In this document: positions 17,499 through 25,541 of the stretch, piece after piece
How the letters are laid out: each line of letters opens with the position of its first letter
Numbering within the stretch: the stretch's first letter is position 1
Source of the DNA: Acinetobacter sp. ANC 3813
GTDB lineage: Bacteria; Pseudomonadota; Gammaproteobacteria; Pseudomonadales; Moraxellaceae
Assembly: GCF_002135435.1 (NCBI RefSeq)
Contig: NZ_NEGK01000008.1
Span: forward strand, 62,001-126,000
Length of the DNA: 64,000 nt
Direction: 5' to 3'
Position numbers and translations under genes: made by a program
Notes under the pieces: generated by a model
The model's database searches: none
What the model saw: the letters and a program-made list of their open reading frames with translations, nothing else
What the model was told of the DNA's origin: nothing

Positions 17499-18391
17499 TC
17501 AATTCAAAGTTTGAACAGAACGCTGTAACTCATTCTGTAAATTCAAGCTTGTGGTTTTCTTTTGTTGAGCATCATCGCTGCCTTCATCAGATGGATAAAA
17601 CTCTTCAATGACGTCTAACCCATCACCTGAATCCATTTCAAAAACTGCATTTGCATAACCCTGTCTTGCCTTGTGATCTAAAGCTTCCTGATTAAAACCA
17701 CTCGATTTACTCTCTTGATCAATTTCTTTAGCAGTCTGTATAGCTTGCTTTAAATCAACGCCTTCACGTAAAGTTAAATCCACGTATACAAAGGCTGGCG
17801 ATAGCTTTGGGTCGTGGATTTACCCCGAAGAGTGAGTTGTAGCGGTAAACATGAAAGTAAACCATTCGATGCTGCATGGTAGTAGATTAGTCGTGCGGCC
17901 AAGGTCCTTATACTGTTAAAGCCAGTGGTTCTAAAGATGAATGTGCCAAGCTCATCCGATTCATCTAAATTGACATGTAGCCGTCCATAAGGCTTGCAAT
18001 TACCGCCTTGGGCCATTGAACATAAATCAGGTGATGGACATGGATGCTGTGCCACACCTTGACTAGTTAAGCGCTGGCAGGTTTCACCATTGCCGACACA
18101 AACGGGGCGTCCAGTTTGACGATCAAATAAACTATATTCGGCTCTCAAATTAAGTTCAGGATCATTGAAAATCATCCGGACTGGTATAGTTCTGAGTTTT
18201 TGGTTTTGCGCTTTCGCTCGAAGTTGTTCATCAAGTGGATGTTTCACCCAACCACTATCTTTACTTTGGATTTGACTGGTAATGGTGAACTGATCATCTT
18301 TTTCAGGCAGACGCTTGCCATTCTTTTCCACCATTCGGCCAATGCTGATTCGCCCTAAAATAGGCGGTGTTATTGCTAAACCTTTAATCAT
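17499..18391 (-). pseudogene. element protein of the 'hydrolase or metal-binding' type, frameshifted
   Basis: Two frames make up one gene of about 298 residues. The first (18391-17774) reads MIKGLAITPPILGRISIGR through GFNSIRTLAARL to QPLYTWI and stops; the second picks up as VDLTLREGVDLKQAIQTAKE (17783-17499). Relatives on plasmids and integrative elements have a continuous PxFYVDLTLR here, so one base (probably a T in the tat-tac codons) is missing near 17784. A cysteine cluster (CVGNGETC, CPSPDLC, NCKPYG) about residues 98-138 suggests a bound metal. Related proteins are sometimes annotated as recombination directionality factors; the function is not established. Confidence 0.8.
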
Positions 18392-18423
18392 GATATTCCT
18401 CTTTTTAACAATGAAATCGGCAT

Positions 18424-18452
18424 AAAAAATCCCATGCTGTTTGGCATGGGAT
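18424..18452 (-). terminator. terminator after the YqaJ gene
   Basis: ATCCCATGC (18429-18437) pairs with GCATGGGAT (18444-18452); the minus strand then runs into TTTTTT. Confidence 0.85.
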
Positions 18453-18503
18453 CGTTATGGCCTTAAATTGATTTGGTTGTGAAGAGCGAAGATTGATTTC
18501 ATC

Positions 18504-19547
18504 TCATTCATCATCTGGGTAAATATTGAAGCGTCTTGAACCAGATTTACTTTGCGGGAATTGATTCAGATATTCAGGATACTGTTTAAGTAGGGCTTTG
18601 CTATCTAAGCTAATCGAGTCTTTGGCCTTTTTCCATGTCACCGAACCTGCTTTAAAGGTCGCACGTTCGGCCTCCTGCATCTTGGCCTGCAACTGGTGCT
18701 TCAGCAGATCGAATTGTTCTTGGTGCTTTTCAATATGATTGCGTGCTTGAATCAGCTGCTCAAACTGTTGATTGGCCTGTTCATCTAACGATAAATCTGT
18801 CGTACTTAGCGGTACATGTTCCGGATACAACAACTGTAAGGCTTTAGCTGCCGATTCACTGGCATCTGCATCAGGCGGTGTATCCTTCTCGACGCACTCC
18901 CAGAAGTAACGCTCTGCATTCACGATATGCTGAATCACCGATTCTGAACGGGTTACTTTAAATATGCGGGTTTCGTGTCCACAAATCAGCACGCAGATAT
19001 GGGCTGCCTTCTTTCCGGTCACAGCCAATTGATGCTGGACCTGACACAGTACATATAGAGGCACACCATCCCGCCAAAGCTTAGCGCCATATTCCCCTGT
19101 GGTTTTACATTCTAGAATCTGTACATCTGCGTCACCCACTACAGAATAATCTAAGTTGGCTAACATAAAGGACTTGTCTGGATCAGGATGCTGTAGCACA
19201 GCATTCACGCGGCGGACTTTATAATTGGTATGCATGCTGTAATACTCAGCAACCAAGGGCTCCAAACGCTTACCCCAGTACAATGGCGCATGACCTTCAC
19301 TTTCATCTTCAATCGATTGCTTGATCCGTCCAGTCTTGATCATCCACAGTTCCAGCATCGACATATAAGGGTTGAGTCCACAGGCAGCTGCGCAGTCACT
19401 GCTGCCGATGCCTTGCCTGCGCACTTCCAGCCATTCGGCCTGACTGAGCTTCTTAGTCGCTACAAAACGTTTTGCAGTAAAATTTTTAGGAGCCCGGAAT
19501 ACTTTAGGCTGTGCAGATGCTGCAGGTAGATTTGATAAATGATTCAT
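18504..19547 (-). CDS. YqaJ-family (lambda exonuclease-like) recombinase nuclease
   Basis: 347-residue nuclease of the YqaJ/lambda-exo PD-(D/E)xK group, which chews one strand of a double-strand end for single-strand annealing. Visible marks: the entry motif WLEVRRQGIGSSDCAAACGL, an acidic ADVQILECKTTG (D...ExK) active site about residue 125, and a QVQHQLAVTG helix. The C-terminal third is helical. I chose ATG 19547 (GAGGAA upstream) over a start 54 bases further out. No annealing protein such as Bet or RecT is recognisable next to it. A terminator follows. Confidence 0.85.
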   Translation of the reverse strand: MNHLSNLPAASAQPKVFRAPKNFTAKRFVATKKLSQAEWLEVRRQGIGSSDCAAACGLNPYMSMLELWMIKTGRIKQSIEDESEGHAPLYWGKRLEPLVAEYYSMHTNYKVRRVNAVLQHPDPDKSFMLANLDYSVVGDADVQILECKTTGEYGAKLWRDGVPLYVLCQVQHQLAVTGKKAAHICVLICGHETRIFKVTRSESVIQHIVNAERYFWECVEKDTPPDADASESAAKALQLLYPEHVPLSTTDLSLDEQANQQFEQLIQARNHIEKHQEQFDLLKHQLQAKMQEAERATFKAGSVTWKKAKDSISLDSKALLKQYPEYLNQFPQSKSGSRRFNIYPDDE

Positions 19548-19577
19548 TGTTAATTCCTCTAATTTAAATTTTGGGCA

Positions 19578-19608
19578 TAAAAAAGCCGTGCCTAAAGACA
19601 CGGCTTTA
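19578..19608 (-). terminator. terminator after the DUF932 gene
   Basis: AAAGCCGTG (19582-19590) pairs with CACGGCTTT (19599-19607), with a T-run on the minus strand. Confidence 0.85.
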
Positions 19609-19699
19609 AGAGCTTGGTATTTGAGTCATTAGTGAAGAAAAATATTTGGCCTTGTTCTGTAATACTTAGGCTAATTTATAAAAAGGAGAACTATTGATC

Positions 19700-20746
19700 T
19701 TAAGCAAGCATTCGCAGCGCCTGTTCGAGCCCACGCTGCTTCAACCCAGCACCTGCGCCAAACCATGCTGAATCGAGTCGGTGATCTTGACTCATGGCGC
19801 GACGTTCATGATCGGCAAATTCTGTAATACTGCAAAGCAAGCCATATGCGGTATCTTTAGCTGAACTGAGTTCTGCCCCACGTCCCTGCCCATTAAACAT
19901 AGTCATGACTTTTGACATGGCACGGCCATTCGGCTCAGTCTTGTTTTCAGCTTTAGCAGCTGAATTGGCTTGTGTAGCAACATTGCGGTAGAACTGAATA
20001 ATACCTTCGTCCTGCTCTATCGGACTCAAGCTGCTATTGTTAAACACGGCATCAAAATAAGTTACTGCTTCGCTTTGAGTGACTTTACGCTGGCTGAGTT
20101 GTTTCATTTCATACATATGTTCATCCCATGCCCGGACAGAAATTCCCAACTGCTGTTTAATCTTTTGGGCATCAAAGCGAGTGCTGTGCGGGACTTTAAC
20201 TACTCCTGAACTAGCGTTCTGACCTTTGAGAGCAATCGCTAAAGTGTTATTGCACACCACACGGATTGAAGTGAACTGTGCAGTTGTTGCTAGTGTTCCA
20301 TCACAGCCCGTAGCCAATAAGATATAGCCATTACTGACATCTTTACCTTTGAGTGCTGCTGTCTGCCCCGTTTTAGCCAAAGCCCAGAATTTTTTTCCGC
20401 CTTTTAATACACCCGCCGTTTCCAGCTCAAAACCTGATTGTTCAGTTAAATCACGGTAGAACTCCAACACCTCAGCAGGCTGGACTTCCTGATAGCGCTG
20501 ACTGACCACAGATAAAGGTGCATGGGTATCAGAGCGGTAAAGTACGCGCTGTTCTTCATAGGGCATGATGATGCTTTGACCGCGTTCATTTTGTGCCATA
20601 TAGCTGACGTTTGATGATTCAATACGCCAATCCATGCCTGCCTGTTTCGCCCAGACTTCAACTGGCTGATTTTGCGCGAGCTGGTTGCCAAGACCATGCC
20701 AAGGGGTTTCACCGACATAAGCCATTTTTTCAATTTGATGTGCCAT
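19700..20746 (-). CDS. DUF932 phage/plasmid-like protein
   Basis: 348 residues of the DUF932 (phage/plasmid-like TIGR03299) family. Recognisable stretches are AYVGETPWHGLGNQL at the N-terminus, VLYRSDTHAPLSVVSQRYQEVQP (shown as the family's second block, about 68-90) and TSIRVVCNNTLAIAL in the middle. The protein is common in plasmids, phages and integrative elements beside recombination nucleases; its molecular role is unknown. The partner YqaJ gene lies just downstream with its own terminator, so each gene seems to be a separate transcription unit. Confidence 0.85.
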   Translation of the reverse strand: MAHQIEKMAYVGETPWHGLGNQLAQNQPVEVWAKQAGMDWRIESSNVSYMAQNERGQSIIMPYEEQRVLYRSDTHAPLSVVSQRYQEVQPAEVLEFYRDLTEQSGFELETAGVLKGGKKFWALAKTGQTAALKGKDVSNGYILLATGCDGTLATTAQFTSIRVVCNNTLAIALKGQNASSGVVKVPHSTRFDAQKIKQQLGISVRAWDEHMYEMKQLSQRKVTQSEAVTYFDAVFNNSSLSPIEQDEGIIQFYRNVATQANSAAKAENKTEPNGRAMSKVMTMFNGQGRGAELSSAKDTAYGLLCSITEFADHERRAMSQDHRLDSAWFGAGAGLKQRGLEQALRMLA

Positions 20747-20787
20747 AGTGTTAATTCCTGTACCTATAATTGATTGAATTAAAATAT

Positions 20788-21096
20788 TTAAAAATAATCA
20801 GCTGTAAAATCTGTTAGTTGATGGCAGTCCTGACAGATATACTGCTCCGCGTTGCTATAATATTTTTCATAGCAGTACTGACTGACGATGACCAATACAC
20901 CACCCACCACAACACCAATGGCTGCGCCTGTAAAAGGCGGAAATCCTGCTTTTTTGGCAAGCTGCATGCCGAAAAGCGCCATCTGGGTCGGTGAAATACA
21001 GCGTTGCAGTTGTTCGAAATAGTTGGCGTTTGCATGACTTGAATCCGTCTGTTTGACATGAGTGGACTGACAATAGGGGCATTGAATTAAGGACAT
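20788..21096 (-). CDS. small zinc-ribbon membrane protein
   Basis: 102-residue protein beginning MSLIQCPYCQSTHVKQ, with a CPYC zinc knuckle and a second CQDC near the C-terminus, split by one glycine-rich membrane segment (FTGAAIGVVVGGVLVIVSQY). The two cysteine pairs probably form one zinc ribbon on the same side of the membrane. Function unknown. ATG 21096 is preceded by AAGGAATATTC; a longer frame to 21147 has no ribosome site. Confidence 0.65.
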   Translation of the reverse strand: MSLIQCPYCQSTHVKQTDSSHANANYFEQLQRCISPTQMALFGMQLAKKAGFPPFTGAAIGVVVGGVLVIVSQYCYEKYYSNAEQYICQDCHQLTDFTADYF

Positions 21097-21145
21097 TGAA
21101 TATTCCTTGTGAAATGAATTGAGTACCAAGAGCTGAATTGAGGGC

Positions 21146-21179
21146 ATAAAAAAACCGTGCCCATTGAGGACACGGTTTG
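21146..21179 (-). terminator. terminator after the lipoprotein operon
   Basis: AAACCGTG (21152-21159) pairs with CACGGTTT (21171-21178), with a T-run on the minus strand. Confidence 0.8.
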
Positions 21180-21216
21180 ATTGAAATTTTGGTTCGTCGT
21201 TTAGAGTTAAAGGCCG

Positions 21217-21597
21217 CTATTGAAAGCTATAGCTCGCTGTTCCCTGTTCTGTTTCAACATCGACACGCACGACATTGTCATAGCCACAGCCGGTTAATTT
21301 CAGCCTTAAACGTAGCCCCATTTTAAAATGCTGCGGATATTCCAACGATCTGCGATAGCCTTCATAACTGCATTCACCGTTATTAATTAAAACATTTGTA
21401 ACGTTAATCGGATCTGGGCTGTTAGAACGAATGGTGATGACATTTGCCGCTTGGTTTTGCGCATACCAGTTGCTGGTATCTACTACATTCATTTCAACAG
21501 TAAAAGTATTGGGATCAAGGCTAGAACTGCACCCTGACAACATCATACCTGCAGCGGCCGTTACTGCCAGCAGGATCGATTTAAAAAATGTATTCAT
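21217..21597 (-). CDS. small lipoprotein of unknown function
   Basis: 126 residues with a lipoprotein signal peptide: MNTFFKSILLAVTAAAGMM followed by the lipobox LSGC. The mature part is mostly beta (NTFTVEMNVV, VITIRSNSPDPINVTNVLIN) with two further cysteines (ECSYEGY, GCGYDN) that may pair. I do not recognise a family. It is the last of three secreted or membrane-anchored products encoded in a row on the mobile element (gaps of 11 and 18 bases), so they may act together at the cell surface. Confidence 0.65.
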   Translation of the reverse strand: MNTFFKSILLAVTAAAGMMLSGCSSSLDPNTFTVEMNVVDTSNWYAQNQAANVITIRSNSPDPINVTNVLINNGECSYEGYRRSLEYPQHFKMGLRLRLKLTGCGYDNVVRVDVETEQGTASYSFQ

Positions 21598-21608
21598 AAA
21601 ACTTATCC

Positions 21609-22175
21609 TCAGCAGTAGTTGTAGCTCACGCCGTAATCACCTGTCTCTAAATCAATACTGACCAGATGGATTTCACAGTCTGTGCCATTATCAAATTTAT
21701 AAACGTAGTAACGGTTGCCCGCCTGTTCCGACTCTAATGCGCCGTGTTCCTGCAAGCTAAAACCTCTCAGGGGTTTACCGGTATCTTGAGAGGCTTTGGC
21801 AAAGACGAGCTGCTGGTACTTATCTACATTTTCCTGTTCAAATTCAGGCAGGTCTGCATAAGGAAGCATGGACAGCAAGGTATCTGCCACTTTTAGGCTT
21901 TGCTCCAGCTCAAAACTCAGCAGCTCAGGTTGATGCTGTGCAGAGCTTGGCTGCTTGATTCCAGCAGTCAATTCCTCCACATCAATGCCATCAACTTCCG
22001 CAGCAGGAATGCCTTCTGAAGCAGCAGCCTCTGAAGCTGGTATATCACTTACGGCGGTTGCCGTTTGCACCGGCTTCTGGACGTTCGGCTTAGTACTGAA
22101 AAAATAAAATCCAGACACGATCACAATAGTCAAAGCCAGAATAACGGCTAAGGCCAATATGGTTTTTTGGTTCAT
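21609..22175 (-). CDS. membrane-anchored protein of unknown function
   Basis: 188 residues. One N-terminal membrane segment (ILALAVILALTIVIVSGFYFF) is followed by an Ala/Glu-rich low-complexity linker (ASEAAASEGIPAAEVDGID) and a folded C-terminal domain with YYVYKFDNGTDCEIHLVS and a final NYC, so one disulphide is possible. GGGGGAGC precedes the ATG. It is the middle gene of the three-gene surface operon. No family recognised. Confidence 0.6.
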   Translation of the reverse strand: MNQKTILALAVILALTIVIVSGFYFFSTKPNVQKPVQTATAVSDIPASEAAASEGIPAAEVDGIDVEELTAGIKQPSSAQHQPELLSFELEQSLKVADTLLSMLPYADLPEFEQENVDKYQQLVFAKASQDTGKPLRGFSLQEHGALESEQAGNRYYVYKFDNGTDCEIHLVSIDLETGDYGVSYNYC

Positions 22176-22193
22176 CTCAAATGCTCCCCCGTC

Positions 22194-22460
22194 TTAGTTG
22201 GGTACAGTGACTTGACCATTCTGAGCATTAAAGTGAACGAAGCGCGGGCAGCCACCCTGAAAGTTCACCGTGAAATTCCGCCAGCCGCGATTGCCTGGAT
22301 TGGTTTTATACATGCACTGATAAACACCTCCACCCAAATTGCGGGCCTGAACAAAATAGGCTTCACTGGCTTGCGCAAACCAGCCGGCCTGCGCCCATGA
22401 CGCGCCTACAAACAGTGATGAAATCAGGGTAGTTTTTAGGAAAGTTTTTAACATAGTCAT
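22194..22460 (-). CDS. small exported protein of unknown function
   Basis: 88 residues with a signal peptide (MLKTFLKTTLISSLFVGASW, cut after AQA) and a mature part of about 60 residues containing two cysteines (YQCMYKTNP and GGCPRFVHF), probably disulphide-bonded. It is the first gene of the surface-protein operon. AAAAAGAGAAA precedes the start; either ATG 22460 or ATG 22454 may be used. No known family. Confidence 0.6.
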   Translation of the reverse strand: MTMLKTFLKTTLISSLFVGASWAQAGWFAQASEAYFVQARNLGGGVYQCMYKTNPGNRGWRNFTVNFQGGCPRFVHFNAQNGQVTVPN

Positions 22461-22665
22461 TTTCTCTTTTTACAGGCATCACTAGTCTTCAGCAGATCCA
22501 GTGTCCTCCATGTAATATTTGTTGGAATGAATACCGAAGTTTTTGAATTTTTTATAGACGATAAAGCGTACAGATCTACTTAGCTCAAAACAGCATTAGA
22601 GATTCATCTTCATATCGGTAATATGTATTTGAAAAAGTTTTATTCTTAAAAAGTCATAGACACAG

Positions 22666-22749
22666 CTATTCACAGCACGCGGTCTCATCACCCAACGGCA
22701 CAAATATTGAAAAAGAGAAATTTAAAAGACGATATTGATGTAAGCGCAT
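22666..22749 (-). CDS. possible 27-residue microprotein
   Basis: ATG 22749 follows AAAGGAGTACGCC, an excellent ribosome site, and opens a 27-codon frame starting MRLHQYRLLNFSFSIFVPLG and ending in CCE. The composition is aromatic and hydrophobic. A longer frame through the hairpin region exists but has no better start. It could be a leader peptide or a small membrane-active peptide. Existence rests on the ribosome site alone. Confidence 0.4.
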   Translation of the reverse strand: MRLHQYRLLNFSFSIFVPLGDETACCE

Positions 22750-22820
22750 GGCGTACTCCTTTGTTTTAAAAGAATCCTGCCAAATCACTGCTAATATGAT
22801 GGTGGCAGAACGAAGGAGGG

Positions 22821-22895
22821 TTAGCAGACTGGTAACAAAGAAACCAGCACGCGCAAGCGCGTCCCCCCTCCGCCCTACCGCAAAGAAAGGGGGAC
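22821..22895. other. cluster of three hairpins, possible origin or control element
   Basis: Three stems follow one another: CTGGT/ACCAG, ACGCGC-AA-GCGCGT (22849-22862) and GTCCCCC (22861-22867)/GGGGGAC (22889-22895), the last two overlapping. GC content is far above the surroundings. The site lies downstream of the two Gp2-like replication genes, where a single-strand or double-strand origin of a rolling-circle element would be plausible. Confidence 0.45.
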
Positions 22896-23043
22896 GAACG
22901 GGTCCACAACATGCAAAATGAGATTTCACATATTGTCTTTGTTAATGGGTCTGCTAAAACCCGCTGACGATGTAGGTCAGCAGGCTAAGGATAATCTGCA
23001 CAATGTAGAGCGTCAAGCAAGTACAGGAATGCAATATAATTTT

Positions 23044-24006
23044 TTAGTACCGTATGGTTACTCCATCAAACCATTTGAAGCCTTTGGGGTAGATACAGAT
23101 TCTATTCGCAAGTCCACCCCTTCCTGTTTGATTTTCTGGCATGCTATTTAATGCGCTCAGCGGACATTGGGCGTCTTCTTGAATAATTCGATCAATCCGA
23201 AACATCTGTTCAGCCTCACCCACACTATTTTGATCTGTCAGACTCAGGCAACTGCAGATACCCATATAATTCGTGACTTGAGCCCAGAAATGCTCTATGA
23301 CACTGCAATAAAATAATGGATCAGCATAGAGTGATCGGTTAAAGCTCAGATAAAAGTGGATCACATACCGATGCTGAACATCATCCCGTACGATCTGATA
23401 AAAGCGGTAAACGGCTTGTGTTCGATACCAATACTCAGCCGCTAGACTTTTTTGGAAATTTGAAAAAAATCGCTCTAACTGTCGCAAATCGATAATTTCA
23501 TTCCCCCCCTCATTTAGGCTCAGTTCCAGCTTTAAATCCGCAGCATCGGGATACATCTGGCTTGTATTGCAATAAGACTCTCTCAGTTTTTCAATCCGCT
23601 TACCGTATCGCTCATTCAGCTTATGCATTTCTTCAGTCAAGCCGGTGCTTTCAAACAGCACTCTCAGCCGCTTTACGATCTTATTGATATAAAAACCAGC
23701 GCTTCTTTGCGCCGTGACTTCAATGAAACGAAGCTTCTCTTCTGTCAGCACGCTGCAGTAAGCCTGAAAGAACTTATCTGCCCAAAATGAAAAAGATAAA
23801 TGCTCTTGAATTCCAACAGCCATCATCCTGCGCCATGCTGAAAAGTAACCAGACAGTTTCAGCTTAAACTCATCATCGATATTCTTGTGATGAGCATCGT
23901 ATTCAATACCTTCTGGAATTGGAGCAAATCGAATCGTTTGATAAAACTCGATAACATCCTGTTCCAAGCGTGGCGCTGTCACAAACTCAAACTCTGTATA
24001 GCTCAT
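23044..24006 (-). CDS. Gp2/YagK-like protein with degenerate HUH-like motif
   Basis: 320 residues. The central-to-C-terminal part resembles the neighbouring protein at 24089-25066 in spacing: a beta strand YVIHFYLSFNRSLYADPLFY and a helix EHFWAQVTNYMGICSC match HAHLMLVYNSS...YYGFEIINKW and TGIGFNVN there. The histidine pair of the HUH-like motif is reduced to a single His (VIHFYL). The first 200 residues are helical and unlike the neighbour. It may be a structural or regulatory partner of the replication protein. The relationship is by eye and needs a profile search. Confidence 0.55.
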   Translation of the reverse strand: MSYTEFEFVTAPRLEQDVIEFYQTIRFAPIPEGIEYDAHHKNIDDEFKLKLSGYFSAWRRMMAVGIQEHLSFSFWADKFFQAYCSVLTEEKLRFIEVTAQRSAGFYINKIVKRLRVLFESTGLTEEMHKLNERYGKRIEKLRESYCNTSQMYPDAADLKLELSLNEGGNEIIDLRQLERFFSNFQKSLAAEYWYRTQAVYRFYQIVRDDVQHRYVIHFYLSFNRSLYADPLFYCSVIEHFWAQVTNYMGICSCLSLTDQNSVGEAEQMFRIDRIIQEDAQCPLSALNSMPENQTGRGGLANRICIYPKGFKWFDGVTIRY

Positions 24007-24088
24007 GTTTTGTCCTATGAATAAATTAACTTCATAGAACAGGCATCGTCATAATTTTTTATGCCATATCAGCATCGACCGATATTTT

Positions 24089-25066
24089 TTAGTCTTCAGC
24101 TGCAAGATTTATGGCACTGCAGCCCAACTGTTTTTGCTTATAATGAGTTTGGTACATCCTCCCATGAGGCTTATATTTACCCTTAGTAAACGTGTTCTTG
24201 ACTCCCAGCTTGATGAGCATCATTTGGTTATATTTTTCAGGCCGTACCAAATATTCAGCAACACGCAATGCATTCGCATGCTGTACTGCAGAATCTCTTG
24301 AAATTTCACCAACGCCCAAAGTACCTTTTTTCTGATATTTCTTTTTGTCCCAATTCACATTAAACCCAATGCCAGTACATCCGCCATTGGTCATCGCAAT
24401 CTCTCTCCATTTATTAATAATCTCAAATCCATAGTAGACATCTTTTTGGATTTTTGAACTGTTATAAACCAGCATCAAATGCGCATGAAAGCCTTTTGTG
24501 GCACCGTGCTCTAAAGCCAGTCCAAAAGTCAGTAAATGCTTAAAACAGCCATTTTTATCTTTCAGTGCCCTACGTAAGCTTTGGATGTGTAAATCAAAAA
24601 CATCAATCGTCACAGCACTTAAAGACTCAACTGCATAGGACAAATCCACACGCACAATCAATACAGAGCTCCGATCAACAATGACGTTATTCATCTCTGC
24701 AAGAAAGCTCTTTTGGTTATCTTCTTCCTGATTTCTATACTTTTCAATTTCCTCAAGAACAAACCCTCGATGTGCATGCAAGATCTGTCTTAGATTCTTA
24801 ATTTCGCCCATAGACAATCCTGATAGATATTCACCAAAGCTAAGCATGCCACGCTGACTATTGACGTATTCAGTGACTGCAATAAACGCCCTAATCGATG
24901 CAGCATACTCACCCCCTTCTCGTTTGAACTTTTCAAATACATACCATAAGCGTTCTAGGTTAAACATGAAGTCTTCATTCGGCATATCAAAATTAAGGCA
25001 TATATCGACAAAGGTATGAATCGCATAGATCACCCCTGCCTGATGGTCTAAATTGAATGGGAACAC
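24089..25066 (-). CDS. inovirus Gp2 / YagK-YfjJ family protein, HUH-like replication initiator candidate
   Basis: 325 residues. The C-terminal half carries the family's marks: a strand LIVRVDLSY, then GATKGFHAHLML (His-hydrophobic-His) about residue 205, then a VKWREIA-like helix and GIGFNVNWDKKKYQKKGTLG. Such proteins are found in filamentous phages and in integrated satellites and are thought to start rolling-circle replication. The N-terminal half is helical. A Tyr nucleophile cannot be assigned by eye; YLVRPEKYNQ near residue 275 is one option. It would make the element able to copy itself. Confidence 0.65.
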   Translation of the reverse strand: MFPFNLDHQAGVIYAIHTFVDICLNFDMPNEDFMFNLERLWYVFEKFKREGGEYAASIRAFIAVTEYVNSQRGMLSFGEYLSGLSMGEIKNLRQILHAHRGFVLEEIEKYRNQEEDNQKSFLAEMNNVIVDRSSVLIVRVDLSYAVESLSAVTIDVFDLHIQSLRRALKDKNGCFKHLLTFGLALEHGATKGFHAHLMLVYNSSKIQKDVYYGFEIINKWREIAMTNGGCTGIGFNVNWDKKKYQKKGTLGVGEISRDSAVQHANALRVAEYLVRPEKYNQMMLIKLGVKNTFTKGKYKPHGRMYQTHYKQKQLGCSAINLAAED

Positions 25067-25541
25067 GTTGAACTTCCTTAACTATGATTTACGTCATAGT
25101 TAAGCAATCGACTTATTTTTTTAAATGCTGTCCTGATCTAGAGTAAGGACAAGTCATCCAATATGCACATGTATCGAATAGTGATCTCACTCTGCATTGA
25201 CTATTGATCAGCCATATCATCCATATTGGGATATTTATTCAGGTATGTAAGACATATCTCATGGTTCTTGTTATAGGTATGAGTAATTGTGATTGTATTG
25301 ATCTATCTAGTATTTATAGTTCTATGATCTATAGTAACAAGTCTATTATTAGTATTAATCTCTATATTAATAATATAAAAAACCGTCTTGTTACAGATAC
25401 AAAAAATATAGCCCAGCCGAACAGTCCGATTTTCAAACCTTCGGCTAAGCTAGGCTTTTTAGATATATCATCGTTACGATAGTTAAGTCAGAAAAATGTT
25501 TTTTGAATATTTTAGTCATAAACCTAAATCAAGCATGCATA
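25067..25541. other. AT-rich 475-base gap with an orphan plus-strand terminator
   Basis: Very AT-rich between two minus-strand genes. The only strong signal is a plus-strand terminator near 25410-25460 with no plus-strand gene before it, hinting at a short untranslated or antisense RNA from this gap. No convincing reading frame. Confidence 0.45.
25410..25460 (+). terminator. orphan plus-strand terminator
   Basis: AGCC plus AGCCGAA (25415-25421) pair with TTCGGCT (25440-25446) plus GGCT (25453-25456), followed by TTTT. No plus-strand coding sequence leads into it. Confidence 0.55.

Larger units (their letters stand above)
22461..23043. other. gene-poor 580-base stretch of the mobile element
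   Basis: Contains a 27-codon reading frame with a strong ribosome site (22666-22749) and a compact group of hairpins (22821-22895). Apart from these I see only AT-rich promoter-like DNA upstream of the exported-protein operon. Confidence 0.5.

Noticed and set aside
22666-22929. 87-codon frame running through the hairpin cluster
   Set aside because: The upper part is the reverse of structured GC-rich DNA, with no good start; only the last 27 codons have a proper ribosome site.
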